Source: Alnus glutinosa (Eukaryota; Streptophyta; Magnoliopsida; Fagales; Betulaceae). From it: DNA of 64,000 bases. The notes under the pieces are model-generated. The model made no database searches, was not told the DNA's origin, and saw only the letters and a program-made list of their open reading frames with translations. The first letter of the stretch is position 1; every line of letters begins with the position of its first letter. Made by a program: the position numbers and the translations under genes. This document shows positions 56,995-64,000 of this stretch, one piece after another. The stretch lies in NCBI RefSeq assembly GCF_958979055.1, contig NC_084886.1, positions 51,171,654 through 51,235,653 of the forward strand, given 5' to 3'.

Positions 56995-58601
56995 ATATAT
57001 TTACTAAATCTTTTGTGATCATCTTAAAGACATAGTTGGGACAGGAGAGGAGCAAGTTATTTTGCATAGAGTAAAGAGAGGGGTCACACGTTCATCTCTT
57101 GCTTATTTCTTTTACAGATCTTGAATATATGATTAGACCTTTATATATGTGAGTTTTACAAATTCAATACTAAATTTGCATATTTTTTATACGAAAATGA
57201 TCAAAAAATAAGCAAAAGATAAAATCAAACATTTCTTGTGACATGGAGTAGGGGTTTTGTTTAGGAGAGTAACCAATATGTGCTTCTTCTTTTTTTTCTT
57301 TTTCTTTTTTTAATTTGTAGTTAATTGTAAGATAAGATATCATTAAGCAAATTAAAGAAACGAAGTGAATGGGCCGAAGAGTTGAGTCAGTCCAATGGCT
57401 TGTTGGCTCACAAGCCAATAAAGGCAGTATTTGAGGGAGGCACGGAGGTAAAGCCGATGGTGGTGGGTGAAAGATTTTGTCGGTGTTTAGGCTTGAATAC
57501 CTAAACAGCAAGGATGATATTCAACAGAGAGAGAAATGGTTCTTGTATAACTTTTGACGAAATTTTTGTACAACTTTAATAATGTTTTTTTTTAAACTAA
57601 TCATTAAATTTGTTTTCCAACGTGTATTTTTATTAGAATTGCACAAAAGTTATAAACATATCATACCTCTATTCAATATATTTAGTTTCTATACAACTTA
57701 GAGTTTCTATACAAGTTGAAGTGTATCTAATCCTTAGAAGGAGATATGTCTAATGTATCTAATTTGCTCATTACATATTGAATGAGATAGGATACATTTA
57801 AAACTTCTATACAATTTTGTACAATTCTAACAATTTTTTCTTTTCAAATTAACCATTGGATCTCTTTACATGTGGGTTCTATGTATTCAAAGGTTGATTT
57901 AAAAAAAATAAAATTGTTAAAGTTGTATAAAAGTTATATAGAAATTGTAAACATATCATATAAATCTCCATATTGAATACCGAACGAAACTAGCCATATA
58001 TGAGATAAATATTATATATCTTAAGAGTCGTGCTTGCACTGGTTTCTGTTGTTGCTTATCTGACGAGGTATCAGGCATGGGATACATCTTTATCTCTAAT
58101 AGTTGGGTGGTGTGTAATGAGAGGTGGGCTAAAACATTGATTAAATAATTAAATTTAATTATCTCTTTCCAACTGTTTAAGTTTTTAGGACAAGTTTTAA
58201 TTTAATACAAAGCAATACAGCTGAGCAGTTATTAAATTTATGTTTTTTTTTTTTAGCAGTTCCCAATATGTAATGGATCACCACAAGAATTTTTCATTGG
58301 ATTCAAGACTATCTAGACTTCTAATTAATCAAATGAACAAATGAATGCCTAGCTCAGGGAAAAAAAATGAATGCCTGGCCTTGTTTTTCGGTGCATGACA
58401 TAGTTTTGGAGGCCAGGGATCTGCTAGTTCGCGAGTTATCTAAGGTAATACGAACAAATAATTTATAAACAGTAAACACCCAAATAAAAACCTCAAATTT
58501 AGATTAGTTTTTTTTTTTTCTGTTTAATAAATACTTAAGAAAAGAAAAAGAGCACCAAATAAACCTCACATTTTTAGGTATAGTTTAATCAATAACTTTT
58601 T

Positions 58602-58636
<35 letters not shown>

Positions 58637-60430
58637 TGGTAATTAAGATAATTGCCTTTTAGAGGATTGGTTGTAATCAAATTAATAGTTTTGATTTTAT
58701 TACCATACTTATCTTAATTATTTTCACTATCCAATTCTATATCTTATAAATAGGAGTCTTTTGTATTGTAAGCTTCATCAAAGAATAAGAGCAAAATGTA
58801 GCACTTTTGAACTCTTTTCCAAAGGTAAATATAGGTGTCTAAACGGAACCTCATAAATCACTATATCTAATTTCTCTCTTTATTACACTTTTGTTTTTAA
58901 TTTTCCATTGCATTATGAATTTCATCAACAGCTACCAATATTGTTATCTAGATAACCATTTTCATGAGGTTTATCTCCTTTACTTGTTGGTGACGCCTAC
59001 AGGCCCCAGCATGTGGAAAAGAGTCGGGAATTAGTCCTATGATGAGCAGAGATGGTGAACGTACAACCACTCTCATCTAATAAACTTCTTCTTCTTCTTC
59101 CTTTTTCCCTGAGCCTCTCACCTGCCTCATCTAGCTTTTTCAAGGACTTCTGATCTATACCCATTTGACCTTCTCATTTCGATCTCAAAGATTTCAGAGG
59201 CTCATAAAAATATACTAAAAATTATTAATTCTCTTTTATGAAAACTAAAAAAGTTACTAATTAGGAAAATAAAATAAAAATTTTCCAACTTATTCATATA
59301 TTTTCCGATATATAGAAATTCGAAACTCACTTTTTATAGCTATATATATATATATGTTTTGTAAATCCTATCGGTCACGTTTGCAAAACAATTACCATGA
59401 TAAATAGTAGTGCAAGGAGCTTTTCTTAGATGGTGTTCCAACTTTCAACTTCTTTTTTTTTTTTTTTGTGGCTACGGGTCATTGCATGAGATTCACATGC
59501 ATTCCAATTATAATATTTAATTATTTATATGTAACTTAACTTCTAGCATCTCGCTCTAAGGACCAACCACGTCATGCATGTGGGATTGAGTTCCTCAACC
59601 TTTTGAAAAGATATATATTTCGAGATAAGAAATATAATATACTTTTAAGTGGTTGTCGTTGTTTTCAAGTGAGAGTATAGATAAACTTGTTTTACTCTGT
59701 ATCTCTTAAACTTTTTTAACTACCTTGTGCTGCTTTATGAGAAGACCAAGTCACTTATTTGACCCATTTCTTACATTTTGTAATTATTTTAACACTATTT
59801 TTAGTTTGTTTTGGATCTATTGTTGGGGAGCTATCTCTTTTTTTATTTATAAGATCATGTACTTATTATTCCTTTTAGATCAAAAGTAAAAATGATATTC
59901 ATCCCCGATAACTCTTTTCAGTATTCAATTGAAAAAAAAGAAAAAGAAAGAGAGAATATAATCCTCTTTTTATTTGATGGTTTAAACTTGTAATTGTCTT
60001 ACATATTTCTCCAATACTTTAGTTCAACACCAAATTAAGAAACGTACAGATAAGTTTTAGAATTCAGATGCCCTTTATAGCTAGGCTTAGGCATCTAGAG
60101 TACCACCGCGTTTAAATTGTTTGAAGAATTATTCACACGTGTATTATTCCTTGCTCTAAAAGTTGAAGAGGATAAAAAATAAAAAAAAAAAAAAAAATTA
60201 ATTATTTAATTAACATTTTTTCTCACGTGAGTTTAAATTTTTTCTTAATATGAATTCAAATATGTGAAACATATAATCAAATCATAACCTTTTGCTCTCA
60301 TATTAAATCAGCACCGACATCCAAAAACTTAAGTTGATAAAAAATTATAAATTTAATTTATTTAATTAATATTTAAATGCAATCAAGTTAATTATGTTAA
60401 GAGGCTTAATAGCAAAAAAAATGCGGCACA
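56995..60430. other. Gene-free AT-rich region
   Basis: No gene could be supported on either strand. Short AT/GA microsatellites lie at 58602-58637, with homopolymer runs elsewhere. Paired TTGTACAATT/AAAGTTGTATAAAAG motifs between 57540 and 57960 suggest a diverged duplicate. Confidence 0.4.
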
Positions 60431-60439
60431 TGTTTCACG

Positions 60440-60550
60440 TATTGCAGTCAATTATAACTTAATCAGTTGAGAATTACTTCTCATAAAACAGAGATTACTA
60501 GTTCAAATTTCTCATTCTCGCACTTTCTTGTGACACGAAACGTGAATTGC
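60440..60550 (+). mobile_element. tRNA-derived SINE-like sequence
   Basis: An A-box-like TAACTTAATCAGTTGAGAA (about 60454-60472) and a B-box-like GATTACTAGTTCAAATTTC (about 60493-60511) are in the same layout as the sequence at 47690-47795 on the other strand. Boundaries are not resolved. Confidence 0.4.
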
Positions 60551-61689
60551 ATTTGGCAGAAATCGTTTTGTCGGTCCCAAGAAAGTTGGGAAGTGATGAA
60601 AATAGTATGAGACAATCACTCGTCTTTAAAGAAAAAGACACTGCAAAAAACACAAAAAAATAAAAAATAAAAAGTTAAAGACAAGCCTCCTCGGTTTGCT
60701 CAAGTCCAACCATTCCTTTAGATTATTTTAATTTGTAGTACTGTTATGGTGCATTGGTCGTGCAAATCATGCTTTTATTATTTTGTGCTATAGTATTATA
60801 TATTCTTTTTTAATCCCCTCGATCTCCCTCCACTCCCTTCAGTTAATTACCGAGCAATGACCGCTGGTCCAAAAGCTTTCCAGGCATGACATGATGACAT
60901 ACTGCCATGGCTGCTTTTTCTTTCCTGCAATGACAGCTTCTTTGATAACCAGAGACTCTTGCTTTTGCTTTTCAGATTCTGATTTCTGCATGGGCCACGA
61001 CTCACGAGTTGGTAGAAAAAGAATATGTGCCAACTTCCTTTGTTTACTGTTCACTCAAATTTAGGGTATTATTCTATAATTCTCAGGACGTGTGACCTAA
61101 TATTTTATTGGACTAGCAAACCCAGATGATCCATAGATTTCAGACCCTTTTTTAAAATAGGAAGAAGAACGTGGCTAATTTGGAGTGGAAGTGGGGCTTT
61201 CGAAAAAAGTACACGCAGAGCAGGCCGGGCAACTACCACCCACCGCTATCTAAGACATGATCGATGTATATTTTCCAACCTATATTATAATGAATGGTTG
61301 TTTGAAACTTAACAACCATCCATTTGACTTAAAACATCCTCTTTTAAAAAATTAAAATCTAAGAAAATTTATAATAAAATATTGTAAAGAGGCAAAATAC
61401 AAGAGAAAACAAAAAACTTTGAATCTTATTGCTTATGTAAAAATATTAATTAAATAGTTAAATTGATTATTTTTTATAAAGTCAAATTATTAAAATAATT
61501 GATGATTTAATATAATACCAAAGCAAAGAGCTAGATTTTAAACATGATTTTGTGCCTTTTTCGTTTTCTTTTGCAATAAATTCTCTTGATAATATGAACT
61601 GTGTGATAAAATTGAGATTTTTCTAAATTGTTGAACTTAGGTCTAAATCAAAATTGTGTAAATAGCAAGCGCGATGCGTAAAAGTTAAT

Positions 61690-61995
61690 GAGCCTTAGTC
61701 ATTTTCAAAAGACGCATTCAGAGTTAATGGGTCTTACTCACTTTCAAATGATGCACTAAGAGAGGAGGGGTGTCCATGACTTATAAAGTATTCATGTCAT
61801 GTATCTCTTGGTGATGTGGGCCCCCTCATGTGTGACAAACTTTTAGCCAAATACGTATTCAACATCAAGAGGAAAATGCTCATCATCGTTCAATGAACCT
61901 GCTCTGATACCATATAAAAGATCATGGGCCATACTCACTATCAAAAGACACATTTTGAGAGTGAGTAAGGTCCATAAACTTTTACATAATAACAC
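61690..61995 (-). mobile_element. Decayed TRIM retroelement
   Basis: GCTCTGATACCAT (61911-61923) is the complement of the initiator-tRNA primer-binding site. It lies between two diverged LTR-like segments (AATGGGTCTTACTCACTTTC near 61728; ATGGGCCATACTCACTATCA near 61923). CCCCCTCATGTGTGACA (about 61821) parallels the same spot in the intact TRIM at 31090. The element is older than that one. Confidence 0.6.
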
Positions 61996-61999
61996 ATAA

Positions 62000-64000
62000 T
62001 CCCCTATTTGCCAAGATGTACGTTTGTGCCTTTTTTGTTTTCTTTGGCAATAAATTTTCTTTAACAACGTACATGAGTTTTCTTTTTCTTTTTTTTCTTT
62101 TTTTTTCCTCTAGGATTAATGGCACTTCACGATTTTAAACGCTTTATTGGAATACTATTTTTTTTTTTTTTTGACATGATTGGAATACTATTTTAAGCAA
62201 ACATTTATTCTTTATAAATACTTAACCAAAAATTAACTTTAATTAATATTGTTTATAAAAAAATTTAGTAGAAAAAGTTCTTCATAAATACTTAGCATAA
62301 AATAAATAATTATGTAATCAAATTTGTGTATACGTAAATAATATTAAAGAAAGTAACTTTAATTTTATTTATAAAAATTTTAATAAAAAATGCTATTCAT
62401 AAATACTTAGCCAAAAATTAATACTAAAACACACGTTTTACTCAAAAGCGACATTTGTCGCAATTTTAGCTAATTATTTGTCCATGTGTTGGGCCCTTAT
62501 CCCTTTAATTAGAGACAAAAAGCCGCAGTTTCTTTGCTAGACGTCCCTTCCCCCCTCCCTTTTCTCATAGATGAGATGACTCGCAGAATTTTCCACATGC
62601 CAGGCACAGCAAATTTCTGGTTCAATTCAATCGGGAACAGGGGAAATATGATGTAATTAACTTCCTTTTACTCGGTTTAATTGGCAGTAGGCCACAAAGA
62701 AGAAAATAAAGTCACCTAAGGATGTTTAATATTTTTTGTTTTCTATTCTCCAAAATAAAAATATTAATAAATAACTCAAAATGTAAAACACTTAAAAATT
62801 ATTTTTATTTTTATGTCACATGAGTACATTGTTTTTTTTAATTAGCCTCGTCCTACCCAGTTGTATTGATTTCGAAAAAACAAATTAATCATTTAATTAT
62901 GAATAATGCTAAAAATTATATTTTTATTTAATTATTATCGCATTATGTTATTTTATTTTTTTTATTAAACAAAGCATTGACATGTTGCCATAATAAAATA
63001 ATGGTAGAACTCATCAAGCAATTAGCATCATATTATTGTCAATTAACACGATGATGATGATGATGTGATAGTGATGTGAAAAATCCCCGAGGTATGGATA
63101 ATCACTAATCAGTACCAATGATGGGTAAAAAGTGTTCAAAGTAAAATGAGAGTTTCCAGAAGCAAAAACCATCAACCTCCTTTTTCTTACCGTATCTATT
63201 ATCTAATATTGGGACAACGTGATTCCTTGTGGGGAACATGAAGTGGGTTTTCGTATGTTTGAGGGGTCGGAATGAAGTCCAGGTCACAGTCCACAATGGG
63301 CATGATGCCAAGAGCGTGCCGCACGTTATGCTTCTGTGGATGTGCTATAAGATTGTAGCAATTTATTTTAGTCCATAACACTTCCAACACTTGTCCACCA
63401 GATATTTTGGGCATAAGATTCTCATTTCAAAGTAACGCTATTTATTTTATGGTCAAGATTTAAAGTTGATGCATCAAGCAGTGGTGTATATAAAAATAAT
63501 ATTAATATGTATTTTTAAAAAATGTAAATAATATAAAATTATATACACGGTTAAATACACCAAATTAAATATTAATTATGAAATGGAGATGATCATTGTT
63601 CATCTTTTTACCGTTTTAAAGCGTAATATAATTCGAAAGAAAATAAAAAATAAAAGCATAACATAAAGAGTAATACTATTATTCACGTCCATTTATCAAA
63701 TTTATTTTATAATATTTATATTGGCTGATTTAATGAATATTCAAAAGATATATTTTAGGGAATTATGACTATTTCTAAAACGTGGAGATAAACCGCACAT
63801 ACTTGTTTTCTTCTTCTTTTTTGTTTTAATTTTTTTTTTCCAGAAAAAAATAATAATAAAATTATCTTTTAACGTGGCGTAAATGTAAAAATATATTTTA
63901 ATAAACATCTAGGCTATTAACTGAACCCATATTACAGTATACTTGTTATGTTGTCCTAGATATTTTATTGGCTAACTTTATTAAGAAAGGTTCAATTCTA
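62000..64000. other. Gene-free AT-rich region
   Basis: No gene recognised. The minus-strand frames at 63105-63414 are short and without domain. A (GAT)n run lies near 63050-63064. Confidence 0.4.

Noticed and set aside
60839..61054. 71-codon minus-strand frame
   Set aside because: Short, no domain, and ordinary expectation for random sequence of this length.
63267..63285. Sequence GGAATGAAGTCCAGGTC resembling a miR165/166 target site
   Set aside because: It differs from the HD-ZIP III target pattern in the central bases and is not in an HD-ZIP gene. Chance similarity is likely.
63105..63414. Minus-strand frames of 68-71 codons
   Set aside because: No recognised family, and two overlapping frames in different phases.

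Overview
This is nuclear DNA from a flowering plant, most likely a woody eudicot. It is strongly AT-rich, with long (AT)n microsatellites, intron-split genes and many small non-autonomous transposons. Its protein families are plant-specific: LRK10-like receptor kinases, a DYW-class pentatricopeptide protein and a clade A PP2C. The species cannot be fixed from the sequence alone. There is no CRISPR array, operon, convincing tRNA/rRNA gene or phage feature.

Layout. 1-0.2 kb: an exon-like stretch resembling the C-terminus of Dicer-like 2 (minus strand), cut by the window edge. 0.3-1.4 kb: remnants of hAT-type elements. 1.47-2.57 kb: a dead copy of an LRK10-like kinase exon. 3.3-14.7 kb: no genes, but a locally amplified complex repeat array built from a few blocks present 2-9 times, with MITEs inside. 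15.7-18.8 kb: a decayed L1-type LINE split by about 1.4 kb of foreign sequence. 19.2-26.2 kb: two LRK10-like receptor kinases head to head, sharing a 224-bp intergenic promoter. The minus-strand gene is intact. The plus-strand gene has one in-frame TGA in exon 1 and a duplicated cassette of tiny phase-1 exons. 27.3-31.7 kb: a hAT element with perfect 8-bp target duplications, GC-rich inverted-repeat elements, a Mutator-like foldback element, and two terminal exons of a RAD7/rhp7-like LRR gene with a TRIM retroelement in the intron. 34.4-37.0 kb: an intact intronless PPR-DYW gene resembling At3g49170/EMB2261. 37.6-44.6 kb: a block bounded by related inverted termini that holds a broken cysteine-synthase-like fragment. 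46.5-47.7 and 54.8-55.5 kb: Mutator-like foldback elements filled with GGTGGTTCGGCCACC palindromes. 49.6-53.6 kb: an intact three-exon clade A PP2C, an ABA co-receptor, with ABRE-like G-boxes upstream. 55.6-57.0 kb: a hAT MITE and a Tourist-like element. 57-64 kb: AT-rich, no gene recognised, with a SINE-like tRNA-derived sequence and a decayed TRIM.

The genes do not form a pathway. The kinases are a small tandem/inverted cluster of cell-surface receptors. The PPR protein is an organellar RNA factor. The PP2C is an ABA signalling repressor. Most of the remaining sequence is explained by TIR elements (hAT, Mutator-like, PIF/Harbinger), and several have exact target-site duplications that can be read directly.
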